64,000 bases of DNA from contig NZ_JAUSQZ010000001.1 of the NCBI RefSeq assembly GCF_030811555.1, positions 4,399,241 to 4,463,240 of the forward strand, written 5' to 3'. Shown piece after piece: positions 1-7,503 of this stretch; position 1 is the first letter of the stretch, and the number at the start of each line of letters is the position of its first letter. Made by a program: the position numbers and the translations under genes. The stretch comes from Kineosporia succinea. Lineage in GTDB: Bacteria; Actinomycetota; Actinomycetes; Actinomycetales; Kineosporiaceae. The notes under the pieces are model-generated. The model was given only the letters and a program-made list of their open reading frames with translations, had not been told where the DNA came from and made no database searches.

Positions 1-376
1 TCATCACGACCTCGTCGGCGCCGGTCGCGATGAAACTGGCGGCGCTGGCGGCCAGGCCGTCGACCACGGCCACGACCCGGGCCGGGTGAGCTCGGAGCGC
101 GTTCAGGATCGCGATGCCCTCGTAGACCTCGCCGCCGGGGGAGTTGATGTGCAGCCGGATCTCTTCGGTCCCCTCGGGCAGCTCGCCCAGCGCGGTCAGG
201 AACTCCTTCGCGCTGACGCCCCAGATCCCGCCCCAGCTGTCAATCGGGTCGTACAGGAACAGCTTTGCCGATCCTGCTGCCTCGCCGTCCTCGACCATGA
301 GCTCGGCGCGGATCGGGGTGCGCTGGCGGTTGACCGGGTTCGCGCGGCCGTGGAATCGGTAGAGGGTGTCACGCAT
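1..376 (-). CDS. Phage capsid maturation protease, ClpP-like (partial)
   Basis: The reading frame enters from the left edge and lacks its C-terminus. The 125 visible residues contain the ClpP-type core INSPGGEVYEGIAIL followed by VVDGLAASAASFIA, where a serine of the AASAAS stretch is the expected nucleophile. Such S14-like proteases trim scaffold and capsid protein during head maturation and lie just after the portal gene, as here. The ATG overlaps the stop of the preceding small zinc-protein gene by eight bases. The major capsid gene should follow outside the window. Confidence 0.9.
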   Translation of the reverse strand, partial: MRDTLYRFHGRANPVNRQRTPIRAELMVEDGEAAGSAKLFLYDPIDSWGGIWGVSAKEFLTALGELPEGTEEIRLHINSPGGEVYEGIAILNALRAHPARVVAVVDGLAASAASFIATGADEVVM

Positions 377-548
377 CGGGCGCCCCTTCCTCGGTGACGT
401 TGTGGACCTCGTGACGGCATCCGGCGCACAGCAGCCGCGGCAGCGCGAGGACGCCGGGGGCTGCCTCGGCGATCGGCACGCTGGTGTCGGCCGGGGCCGG
501 GCACGAACTGTTCAGGCAGCGGACGGGCAGGTTCGTTGCGACGATCAT
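369..548 (-). CDS. Small zinc-ribbon-like protein between portal and protease
   Basis: A 59-residue frame begins with ATG overlapping the portal stop codon (ATGA) and ends inside the start of the protease gene. It contains two cysteine pairs, RCLNSSC near residue 11-16 and CAGC at 41-44, followed by a histidine, which suggests a single zinc-binding knuckle. Perfect translational coupling on both sides supports it being a real gene despite its length. Its function is unknown; small zinc proteins are common among phage head genes. Confidence 0.75.
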   Translation of the reverse strand: MIVATNLPVRCLNSSCPAPADTSVPIAEAAPGVLALPRLLCAGCRHEVHNVTEEGAPDA

Positions 549-1834
549 GCGGGCACCGTTTCTTCGTCATCAGGGTCCGCAGCCGGGTCGGGCGCGGGTG
601 GTTCGGGCTCCGGATCCGGCGCGGGCTCGGCGCCGAGCGGGCCGAGGTTCAGCGGGACGTAGTAGGCGTCGCCGCCCTCGATCGGGTCCCAGTCCTCGAG
701 CGCACGGATCTCGTTGGGGGAGATGGAGCCGAGGTGGAACAGCTCGCGGTAGAAGGCGCCTCGCGCGGCGGTATCACCGCGGAGCAGTCCGGCCCGGGTG
801 TACTTCGCGTAGACCGGTTCCGGGCGGATGGTTTTCGTCATCCGCTGCTCGACTCGCACCAGGTACCGATCGAGCGTGTAGGTGATGAACCCGCGGTTCT
901 GCGTTTCGATCCCGGTGCCCCAGCTGGTGCTCTTCTCGGTCTGCATCAGCATGTGCGGTGGGATCCCGTACCACCGGGCGATATCGGTGATCTGGAATTC
1001 GCGGGTCTCGAGGAACTGTGCGTCGGCAGGCGCGATCGTCAGCTGCGTGTAGGTCGCTCCCGACCCGACGACTCGGATGTCGTGCGCGCCGTCGAGGCCT
1101 TCGTGGGCGCCCATCTTCCACAACGCCTTGAGCCGGGTGGCCTCGGCCTGGTCGAGGCGCTGCTCGGTCTGCAGCATGCCGGTCGCGAGGCTGCCGTTTC
1201 CGAAGAACGTGCCGCCGAACTCTTCGGCGGCCATGCCCAACGCGATCGCCTGTCGCGCCATCCGGATCGGCGAGCAGCCGACCGTGCCGTCATACCCGAA
1301 ACCGGGGATGTGCAGGATCGTCTTGTCGGAGCGGATCGCCCGCGGGTCGGTGTTCCCGTCGAGGACGTACATTTTCGTGCCGTCGTCGGCCCGGCCGGCC
1401 TTCACCCGGTTCGGGTTGATCCACCACAGCTCGGCCAGCGCCCCGGCCTGGTTGTGCAGCTTCATCAGGTACGCGTTGCCGTGCAGGCACAGTGACCCGT
1501 AGACCAGCTCCCACAGCTCGTACGGGGTCAGGTCCGGGTGCGGGTTATCGAGCAGCGCAGCGGCCCGGCCTGAGCTCAGCGGCTGCCGGCTGCTGCCCTT
1601 CTTGCTGTACGCGTGCAGCGGCAGACCCGCGCACGTGCCCGAGATCAGATTCACGGCCTGCCAGACCGCTGACTGTCCGAGCGCGCTCTTCTCGGTCACC
1701 GGGCGGCCTGTGAACGTGCCCGGGGCTCCGCCGATCATCGTCACGATGGCGTCGGAACTGATCGGCACGGCCGGGTTCTGCAGGCTGGCCCGGGGCCCGC
1801 GCAGGGTCGCCGCGGCGCGGCTGATGAGATCCAT
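545..1834 (-). CDS. Phage portal protein (HK97 family)
   Basis: The 429-residue protein has the features of HK97-type portals: an N-terminal segment with SAVWQAVNLISGTCAGLPL, a middle GNAYLMKL block, and RWYGIPPHMLM with WGTGIETQNRGFI before the stem. The C-terminus is an acidic, proline-rich tail (about residues 400-429). The portal forms the dodecameric ring at the head vertex through which the terminase packages DNA. It follows the terminase genes in the same leftward transcript and is the usual length for the family. Confidence 0.95.
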   Translation of the reverse strand: MDLISRAAATLRGPRASLQNPAVPISSDAIVTMIGGAPGTFTGRPVTEKSALGQSAVWQAVNLISGTCAGLPLHAYSKKGSSRQPLSSGRAAALLDNPHPDLTPYELWELVYGSLCLHGNAYLMKLHNQAGALAELWWINPNRVKAGRADDGTKMYVLDGNTDPRAIRSDKTILHIPGFGYDGTVGCSPIRMARQAIALGMAAEEFGGTFFGNGSLATGMLQTEQRLDQAEATRLKALWKMGAHEGLDGAHDIRVVGSGATYTQLTIAPADAQFLETREFQITDIARWYGIPPHMLMQTEKSTSWGTGIETQNRGFITYTLDRYLVRVEQRMTKTIRPEPVYAKYTRAGLLRGDTAARGAFYRELFHLGSISPNEIRALEDWDPIEGGDAYYVPLNLGPLGAEPAPDPEPEPPAPDPAADPDDEETVPA

Positions 1835-1836
1835 GA

Positions 1837-2037
1837 TCAGCCCTTGCTCTCGTCGGCGGCCGAGGCCTCACGCTCCGGAACCCGAAGACGCAGCTGCAGC
1901 CGGACCCCCGAGAGCGCGAGCGACAGGAACAGAGCGACGCAGGCCCCAGCCAGCAGCGCCCAGCGGGCGCCGAACGTCGCGGCGAACATGACCAGCAGCG
2001 CTAGGCCGAGCACCTGCAGCGGGGTCGAGAACTCCAC
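1837..2037 (-). CDS. Small two-helix membrane protein
   Basis: The 66-residue product has two hydrophobic segments, roughly residues 8-24 and 26-44, followed by an arginine-rich then acidic tail. It sits 17 bases after the large terminase stop and 2 bases before the portal start, so it is co-transcribed with packaging genes. I do not recognise a family. A phage membrane protein in this place could be a moron or affect the host envelope, but nothing in the sequence decides this. Confidence 0.7.
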   Translation of the reverse strand: MEFSTPLQVLGLALLVMFAATFGARWALLAGACVALFLSLALSGVRLQLRLRVPEREASAADESKG

Positions 2038-2054
2038 GGTGAAACCGCCTTCCG

Positions 2055-3422
2055 TCAGTAGAGAATCGAGCCGGTGTCCGGGTATCGGCGCAGTCCCTCA
2101 AGGGCGAGCGTGCTGGCGTACAGCGGGCTGATGTCGCCGCCGGACTTGCGCCGGCCGAACCGTGAGCGGCCGTCGCCGGACGGGATCAGCACCGCGGCCG
2201 CCAGGGCGCCGGTCAGCTCGGCCTGTCCGGTGTGGCGCAGCTGCTCGGTGACGATCGCGTCGTGCATCGACCCGACCGCGTTGGCCACGTCGCCCTGGTC
2301 GAGCACCTCGACCGGGCACACCCCGCCGAGCGCGGTCTGCAGCCGCTCGAGCTTGTTCGCCAGCGGGCCACCGCCGTCGAGAACCACGCAAGTCGCGCCC
2401 TTCTCGCGGGCGATCTTCGCGGCTTCGTCGACGGCCCATTCGGTGCCCTCGCCAGCACGGATCAGCTGCGTCATCGGCAGCCCGTCAGCGCGCGCGCCGG
2501 CGTAGGCGACCGACGCCCGGGAGCGGTCCGGGGCGGCGTCGAGCGCCAGGGCCGGCGGCCCGATCCGGGTCGAGGTCTCGTCTTCGCAGGCGAACCAGGA
2601 CAGCTTGGGGATGCACCAGTCAGCGTCGTCGAATTCATCGCTCCACTGGTTCAGGTACGCCCTGCGGAACGCCGGCAACCCGCCCTCGATCGTCTCGAAC
2701 TCGTGCCGGATGTCCTCGATCCGGATCGTGTGGCCCAGCGCGGGCATGCACGCCCACCAGGTAGCGGGGTCCTCCGGATCAGCGTCTTTCGGCGCCGACC
2801 ACTCGAAGTAGGCCGTACGCGACGAGCGCCCCAGCTCGGTGATCGCACGGCCCCGGGCCACCTTGCCCTTCAGGTAGAGCGACTTCGCGGTGCCAGCGGT
2901 GCTGACCGCCCAGAACTGCGCGTTGCGCCGCGTGATCATCGCGGGCCGCCAGGCCTCCTCGACCCTGGCGTCGACCTGAGCGAAAGCTTCGTCGAGGGTG
3001 CCGTCGTCGAGCGTCTTCCCGTGACCGGACTCGGCTTTGGTGGCAATCGGCCCGAACGTCGAGCCGGACTTGAAACGAATCCTCTCGCGGCCGGTGGTCC
3101 CGATCTTCCGCCAGCGGCCCTGCATGATCGGGACCGCCGCGAGGTCCTCGCAGAAGTCCTCTTCCCACTTCGAGCGGGCCGCGATGCCGGTCTGCGCGGC
3201 GTACAGCATTGTCTGCCGGCCGCCGAGCAGGTGAGCAGCCTCGGCCCGCCACACCACGCGGGGGAGCGTGACGGTGGTCTTGCCGGACTGACGCGGCACG
3301 GTGACCACGACGTCGCGGTAGGCGAGCTCGCCGGTGTCCGGGTCGATCTCGAGCGCGACGTCGAGCACGTGCCGCTGCCACGGCATCTGCCGTTTGCCCA
3401 TCCGGGCCGACACCCGGGCCAC
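2055..3422 (-). CDS. Phage terminase large subunit
   Basis: The product is the ATPase-nuclease motor that packages and cuts phage DNA. Near the N-terminus is MPWQRHVLDVALE, then the Walker A motif VPRQSGKTT (about residues 42-50), a Walker B-like GTLDEAF, and a C-terminal RNase H-like nuclease region with Asp residues in ALALDAAPDRS and CVVLDGGGP. The start is uncertain: the frame is open upstream to 3542 (495 residues) and would then overlap the small-subunit gene by about 98 bases. I chose the GTG at 3422 because neighbouring genes overlap by only a few bases; residues upstream (ATWGP) may also be translated. Confidence 0.93.
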   Translation of the reverse strand: MARVSARMGKRQMPWQRHVLDVALEIDPDTGELAYRDVVVTVPRQSGKTTVTLPRVVWRAEAAHLLGGRQTMLYAAQTGIAARSKWEEDFCEDLAAVPIMQGRWRKIGTTGRERIRFKSGSTFGPIATKAESGHGKTLDDGTLDEAFAQVDARVEEAWRPAMITRRNAQFWAVSTAGTAKSLYLKGKVARGRAITELGRSSRTAYFEWSAPKDADPEDPATWWACMPALGHTIRIEDIRHEFETIEGGLPAFRRAYLNQWSDEFDDADWCIPKLSWFACEDETSTRIGPPALALDAAPDRSRASVAYAGARADGLPMTQLIRAGEGTEWAVDEAAKIAREKGATCVVLDGGGPLANKLERLQTALGGVCPVEVLDQGDVANAVGSMHDAIVTEQLRHTGQAELTGALAAAVLIPSGDGRSRFGRRKSGGDISPLYASTLALEGLRRYPDTGSILY

Positions 3423-3444
3423 GGTCGGGCCCCACGTCGCCCGC

Positions 3445-3819
3445 TCAGGACGCCTGCGAGTTCCCCACGCCGGGGGGCAGATCGCCAATGTCGAACGGGT
3501 CGTCACCATGGGCCGCACCGCCCTCGGCGTCGTCCGTGCCATCGAGGGGCGGCGAGCCCGGTGGCAGCGTGGTCGGCACCTCGCCGAGGCGGCCGGTCAC
3601 GTCCATGAGCGCCTTCACCGCGGCGACCCGGTCTCGGACCTCTTCGGCCTCGTCGACGTCGCGGGCGAGGCGCTCAACGGCCGCGCCGAGCAGCTGCGCC
3701 ATCGGGTGTCGCGAGTCCAGCGTCTCGAGCGACGCGCGCGCGGCTTTCAGCACCGGCCCGGGCGCCTTCGCCCGGGGCTTCCGGGCCCCGCCCGTCCCGC
3801 CAACCGATCGCACCGCCAC
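3445..3819 (-). CDS. Probable phage terminase small subunit
   Basis: The 124-residue protein has a basic N-terminus, a helical middle (AVERLARDVDEAEEVRDRVAAVKALMDVTGRL) and an acidic C-terminus. It lies immediately before the large terminase gene, the standard place for the DNA-recognition subunit. The start is GTG with a purine-rich GGGGG stretch upstream. Assignment rests mainly on position and size; sequence motifs alone would not prove it. Confidence 0.7.
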   Translation of the reverse strand: MAVRSVGGTGGARKPRAKAPGPVLKAARASLETLDSRHPMAQLLGAAVERLARDVDEAEEVRDRVAAVKALMDVTGRLGEVPTTLPPGSPPLDGTDDAEGGAAHGDDPFDIGDLPPGVGNSQAS

Positions 3820-3902
3820 GCCGGCCCCCGTTCAGTAGAAAAAAATGTCGACGGTGTTCGGGGTCCCGGCCGGGGGCCCTGAACTTTCGGGGTGCCCCCG
3901 GG

Positions 3903-4040
3903 TCAGCGCGCCTCGAGCTCGATCACGTCCGGGATGTGCGTGAACTGCAGGTGGTAGGCGCCCGCGATGTCCCATTCACCTTGCTGCACCTCGAGATCGG
4001 GCAGTGAGAGCAACAGCTTGGCGAGTTCGTGCCCGGTCAT
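3903..4040 (-). CDS. Small phage protein, unknown function
   Basis: A 45-residue frame starts MTGHELAKLLLSLPDLEV and follows the HNH gene by 11 bases. The N-terminal pattern (short helix with an LPDLEV-type turn) is seen in many small phage proteins of unknown role. It is in line with the leftward late genes, and no competing frame has better coding character. Function unknown. Confidence 0.6.
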   Translation of the reverse strand: MTGHELAKLLLSLPDLEVQQGEWDIAGAYHLQFTHIPDVIELEAR

Positions 4041-4051
4041 CCCTGATCTCC

Positions 4052-4408
4052 TCACCAATCGTCGAGGTGGACGTCGAGCGGGCCGCGAGCAGCTGCAGCT
4101 CGAGCACGTCGCTTGCTGTTGGTGAGGCCGGCACCGGCTGACCGGTTGCATCTTGCGTGGGCGGGCCGCACGTTGTGCGGGTCGGTGGGGCTGCCGCCCT
4201 GGTCGCGGGTCAGGATCTCGTCGAGGTCGTAGGACCAGGGCGAGGTGCGGGGGAGCCACCAGGCGATCGCTCGGGTGCGCATGAGGCAGCGTGGTTTCTC
4301 GCATCCGCGGCCGGCCTTGACCTCGATCAGGATGGCGGCGCGGAGCTGCTTGCGTGCGTACGTCTTGAGGGCGGGGTCGCCTGTCGTGCGGGTCCGCTTG
4401 GTGGGCAA
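4052..4408 (-). CDS. HNH endonuclease
   Basis: The 118-residue protein has an HNH-type core, YDLDEILTRDQGGSPTDPHN followed by VRPAHARCNRSAG. The usual first histidine is replaced by glutamate (LDEI), while the later Asn and the C-terminal metal-binding end are kept. HNH proteins beside terminase genes work with the terminase in cutting DNA at packaging ends, which suits its place just before the terminase genes. The start is TTG, chosen because a strong GAGGTGA ribosome-binding site sits 7 bases upstream. Confidence 0.88.
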   Translation of the reverse strand: MPTKRTRTTGDPALKTYARKQLRAAILIEVKAGRGCEKPRCLMRTRAIAWWLPRTSPWSYDLDEILTRDQGGSPTDPHNVRPAHARCNRSAGAGLTNSKRRARAAAARGPLDVHLDDW

Positions 4409-4441
4409 GGGATTTCACCTCGCTTGTCCCCGGACGCAGAG

Positions 4442-4475
4442 ACGGCGCTCAGCCACGGGGGAAGCTGAGCGCCGT
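4442..4475 (-). terminator. Hairpin separating early and late phage genes
   Basis: A perfect 12-base inverted repeat (ACGGCGCTCAGC / GCTGAGCGCCGT) has a 10-base loop. It lies in the largest gap of the leftward phage array, between early genes on the right and HNH/terminase genes on the left. There is no strong T-run, so terminator function is an inference; an anti-termination or processing site is possible. Confidence 0.55.
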
Positions 4476-4585
4476 ACGGCGGGCCGACGGGGGGATGCAG
4501 CCGCGCCGCTCTGTTGTGACAGATGATCGGTCAAGGCGGCGTTTGACGTCAATTCGGATCGTCGAATGTCGTTGGGTGACGTTGG
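4476..4585 (-). promoter_or_regulatory. Candidate late-gene control region
   Basis: This gap upstream of the HNH/terminase genes contains the perfect 10-base palindrome TTGACGTCAA at 4543-4552 and a second TTGACC on the minus strand nearby. I could not find a convincing -10 element, so the region is proposed only as the place where late transcription is controlled. Confidence 0.3.
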
Positions 4586-4858
4586 CTACGTTTCGAGGTA
4601 GCGAACGTCACCAGCGTCGATCCAGTCCTCGAAGAGCGGGTCGTTGGGTTCCATCTGCCACCGGATCTGTACGGCGTCGGGGTTGTTGGTCCAGGCAATT
4701 GCGATGCAGCCGTACTCGCGCGGTTCGGTCCATTGCTTGCCCTTGCCGGTCTGCGTGATGTCGGGGAACCGTATGCCGGCGAGCACGGGCAGCGGTGGGT
4801 CGTAGACGTTTACGGTCTCGCCGGGGGTGGCCCGGCGGATGCGTGGGAATGCGGGCAT
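4586..4858 (-). CDS. Phage protein of unknown function
   Basis: The 90-residue product has no recognised domain. It contains many Trp and Pro residues (AWTNNPDAVQIRWQ, DPLFEDWIDAGDV), which suggests a small folded beta-rich protein. The ATG has a good AAAGGA ribosome-binding site. It is the last gene of the early leftward array before the 4442-4475 hairpin. Confidence 0.65.
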   Translation of the reverse strand: MPAFPRIRRATPGETVNVYDPPLPVLAGIRFPDITQTGKGKQWTEPREYGCIAIAWTNNPDAVQIRWQMEPNDPLFEDWIDAGDVRYLET

Positions 4859-4877
4859 GAGGAGTCCTTTCGAGGGT

Positions 4878-4903
4878 GCCCCGGCGGCGCCAGACGCCGG
4901 GGC
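4878..4903 (-). terminator. Short GC hairpin between small phage genes
   Basis: A 9-base inverted repeat (GCCCCGGCG / CGCCGGGGC) with an 8-base loop lies just upstream of the 4858 start. It could slow or attenuate leftward transcription, but has no T-run. Confidence 0.3.
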
Positions 4904-4921
4904 GGTGGACTCGACCCGCGG

Positions 4922-5065
4922 TCAGGGTACCGGCTGCAGGATGACGGCCGCCCACAGACAGAGGATCCAGGCACCGACGTTGGCCGGGAACCGGTATCGG
5001 CCGGGTGACCAGGGGCCCCAGGCAGCCAGGGCGCACCAGCAGAGGTAAAGGAAGATCAGGGTCAC
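4922..5065 (-). CDS. Very small two-helix membrane protein
   Basis: A 47-residue frame starts with GTG overlapping the preceding stop (GTGA). It is almost entirely hydrophobic, with segments LIFLYLCWCALAAW and VGAWILCLWAAVIL joined by a short polar turn, so it should be a hairpin membrane protein. Function unknown; a holin-like or exclusion role cannot be excluded, though it sits among early genes. Confidence 0.6.
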   Translation of the reverse strand: MTLIFLYLCWCALAAWGPWSPGRYRFPANVGAWILCLWAAVILQPVP

Positions 5066-5334
5066 GGCAGCAGGCTCAGCAGGGCCTCGAGCACCAGGTC
5101 GGGTTGTGCGAGGTGCGACCATTCGTGCGGGCCAACAGGTATAGCCCCTTGCTGAGCGAGACCCACTGCAATGACGGTGTTCTCGACCGCCTCATCGGGT
5201 GTCGCTCCGATGCCGAGGGATATGCCGGTGTGCCGGGCCCGAAAGTAGAAGAACTGGCCGTTGGAGAGGGTGCCCTCGATTTGGACGGGGGCGGTGGCAC
5301 ATGTGGTGCGGCGTTCGGTGATGGACAGAGGCAT
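5062..5334 (-). CDS. Phage protein of unknown function
   Basis: The 90-residue product starts at an ATG with a strong AAGGAGAT ribosome-binding site. It contains an EGTLSNGQFFYFRARHTGIS segment, which looks like a small beta-sheet fold, followed by a helix (TPDEAVENTVIAVGLA). No family recognised. Confidence 0.65.
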   Translation of the reverse strand: MPLSITERRTTCATAPVQIEGTLSNGQFFYFRARHTGISLGIGATPDEAVENTVIAVGLAQQGAIPVGPHEWSHLAQPDLVLEALLSLLP

Positions 5335-5364
5335 TTGGGGGATCTCCTTGTTGGTGAGAGCAGG

Positions 5365-6282
5365 TCAGACGCCGAGGCTGGCTTTGGGAGCTCCGTACAG
5401 GCCGAGGCCGATCCTGCGGGCGTCCGCGACGCTATACAGGGCCCGCGCGTAGTCGTCGGTGCCCAGGCGCCGCACGGTGACGCGCTCGCGGCCGAGTAAG
5501 GGCGGCCGGCGGTCGACCAGGGCGCCGCGGCTGGCCCATTGCCGCACTGTGGACGGGGTGACCTCGCGGGCATGCCGGGCGGAGAGCCAGGCCGCGATAT
5601 CGGGCCCGATCGCGGCCACCTCGCCGGACAGGTCGCCCGCGAGCACCTGCTGCCACTCGTCGATGCTGCGGGTGGCGCCGCACCCCCTGCAGGTGGCCGG
5701 GCCGAGGCCTTCGGCGCGCACCATCACGCCGCAGGTCGGGCACTCGCCCAATGCTTGCCCGGGCGGGCCCGACGGGTAGGCCCGGCGTCTGGCCCGGCGC
5801 AGGGCGTCGTCGAGCTGCTCGACGAACGTGGCGGCCTGGTCGACGTCGGCCAGCAGCAGCCGGTAGTGCTCGAGGATGTACCGGTACGCGCCCGTGCGCA
5901 CGTCCCAGGCAGGGGTGCCGTGGTGGTCGATCAGGTAGCGCACCCACTTGAGCACCAGATCTCGCAGGTCGTGCCGCTCGGACAGAGCGGCGTCCGAGGC
6001 GGGGGACCGGACCTCGGCCAGCGTGGTCGGTGTCCGGTCTCGCACGGCGTCCTCGAGGGACGGGCCGCCGCCGGCCCGGGGCCGGGTCGGGGTGAGCAGA
6101 TCTACCCGTAGCGCGGGTAGCTCGGTCAGGTGGTCCTCGGTCCGCAGTCGGCAGGGGGTGCAGACCAGTAGCGGGGGCTCGGCGGGCCGGGGCGCGCAGC
6201 CCCGGCACCGCTCGTCCTCGCAGCCGAGCACGTGTTCGCCCTTGAGCGGGTGCCACGTCTCGACGACGCAGTGCAAGGTCAC
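5365..6282 (-). CDS. Zinc-finger and helix-turn-helix phage protein
   Basis: The 305-residue protein starts with GTG overlapping the previous stop. It has an N-terminal cysteine cluster (CEDERCRGC, then CTPCR), a central helical region, a C-terminal zinc ribbon (CPTCG and CRGCG, about residues 205-230) and a MerR-like helix-turn-helix (TPSTVRQWASRGALV, about 257-271). This suggests a DNA-binding regulator or replication accessory protein. Multi-zinc HTH proteins of this build are common in actinophages, but their role is not known. Confidence 0.75.
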   Translation of the reverse strand: MTLHCVVETWHPLKGEHVLGCEDERCRGCAPRPAEPPLLVCTPCRLRTEDHLTELPALRVDLLTPTRPRAGGGPSLEDAVRDRTPTTLAEVRSPASDAALSERHDLRDLVLKWVRYLIDHHGTPAWDVRTGAYRYILEHYRLLLADVDQAATFVEQLDDALRRARRRAYPSGPPGQALGECPTCGVMVRAEGLGPATCRGCGATRSIDEWQQVLAGDLSGEVAAIGPDIAAWLSARHAREVTPSTVRQWASRGALVDRRPPLLGRERVTVRRLGTDDYARALYSVADARRIGLGLYGAPKASLGV

Positions 6283-7007
6283 GCAGAGGCTCCGGTCGGG
6301 GTGCGGGTGGCCAGGGCGGCGGTTGCCTCGAGGCGGTTGGCGATGCTGGCGGCGTCGAGGGCGGTGTCGGGATCCTCGCGGGCGATCATGGCGGCCACGT
6401 CGCGGGTGGTGTCGGCCAGCGCGCCGAGGACCGCGGCGACCTTGCCGACTGCGCGCGGGCACCAGCGTTTGTGCTCGCCGGTGCCGCTGCAGCCCTCGCA
6501 GAGTGCCTCGGCGGCCGAGTGGTCGCCGGTGGTCTCGGCGTAGGCCTGCCAGGCCGCGGTGCGCTCGGCTGCGATCTCGGCGAGCTCGCGCACCAGCGCG
6601 TTGTGCTTCTCGATGAAACCGTCGAGCAGGTGAGGCCGGATGAGTGTCCAGTCCCAGGGGTCGCGATCGGGCCCGTGCCACTCGACGTGGAGCTGCCCGT
6701 CGGGAAGGGCCGTCACGGACGCGCTGATCTCGCGAAGGCGCTGCGCCTCGGTCTTGAGCCGGGTCAACTCGTTCTCGTGGTCCATCTCGAAGCATCGGCG
6801 GGTGAGCGCGCTCTGCTCGAGAACCGCCGAGGCGATGTCCCGGCGGCCCTGCGCGCTCGCGGCCAGGTATGCCGCGATCCACTGCCCAGGCGTCGGGGTG
6901 GCGCCCTCGACGAGCGCGGTCTCATCTGCGCCGGCCTTGAGGCGCTCGTTTTCGGTTCGCAGACGGTCGTTTTCGGCGCGAAGCTCGTGCCACTGCAGGC
7001 GGCTCAT
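6279..7007 (-). CDS. Coiled-coil phage protein with a Cys motif
   Basis: The 242-residue protein begins with a predicted coiled coil (ENDRLRTENERLKAG, residues 12-26) and has a second helical region near 80-100. A CEGCSGTGEHKRWCP motif near residue 180 looks like a zinc or DnaJ-type knuckle. It starts at an ATG with a GGAGGAG ribosome-binding site. Function unknown; it belongs to the early/replication cluster. Confidence 0.65.
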   Translation of the reverse strand: MSRLQWHELRAENDRLRTENERLKAGADETALVEGATPTPGQWIAAYLAASAQGRRDIASAVLEQSALTRRCFEMDHENELTRLKTEAQRLREISASVTALPDGQLHVEWHGPDRDPWDWTLIRPHLLDGFIEKHNALVRELAEIAAERTAAWQAYAETTGDHSAAEALCEGCSGTGEHKRWCPRAVGKVAAVLGALADTTRDVAAMIAREDPDTALDAASIANRLEATAALATRTPTGASA

Positions 7008-7044
7008 CGTTGATTCTCCTCCGTGGTTGCGGTTGTGGCGTAGG

Positions 7045-7503
7045 TCAGTTCAGCGCGACGACAGCGCGGCGCTGAGGCTCGAGCTGGATGGTGTGCGCGG
7101 CGACGTGTAGGGCCTGGTCGAGGTACTCGCGCCAGCGCATCTGGTCGACCTCGGCCTCGCGCATGACCCGGCTCATCCGGTCGTGGTCGCCTTCGGCGCG
7201 GGCGGTGGCGAGCCGGCCGAGCCAGTCGATTGCGGGGTGCTGTGAGGCGCCGCGGCCGTCGATCTCGTAGAGCCGGAAGCACGCGGGGCCGGTGTGGCCG
7301 GCGAGCCCGTTGGCCTCGAGCACGGCGTCGACCCACACGAGCAGCGAGACCTGCTCAGCGCGGTGGCCGAGGCCTCGGATCATGCGCAGCGACCCGGCGG
7401 CGCCGTCGTGGTCGCCGACGCGGGCGGCCTCGAGGGCGACGGCCGCGCAGCGGCGCCAGAGTGTCAGCATGAGGGCTGCGGGCTGTTCGTGGCGTTCGGA
7501 CAT
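7045..7503 (-). CDS. Phage protein of unknown function
   Basis: The 152-residue, mostly helical product starts with ATG overlapping the last base of the replication gene's stop (TGATG). No recognised motif. Translational coupling to the replication initiator suggests a linked role, which is an inference from position only. Confidence 0.65.
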   Translation of the reverse strand: MSERHEQPAALMLTLWRRCAAVALEAARVGDHDGAAGSLRMIRGLGHRAEQVSLLVWVDAVLEANGLAGHTGPACFRLYEIDGRGASQHPAIDWLGRLATARAEGDHDRMSRVMREAEVDQMRWREYLDQALHVAAHTIQLEPQRRAVVALN

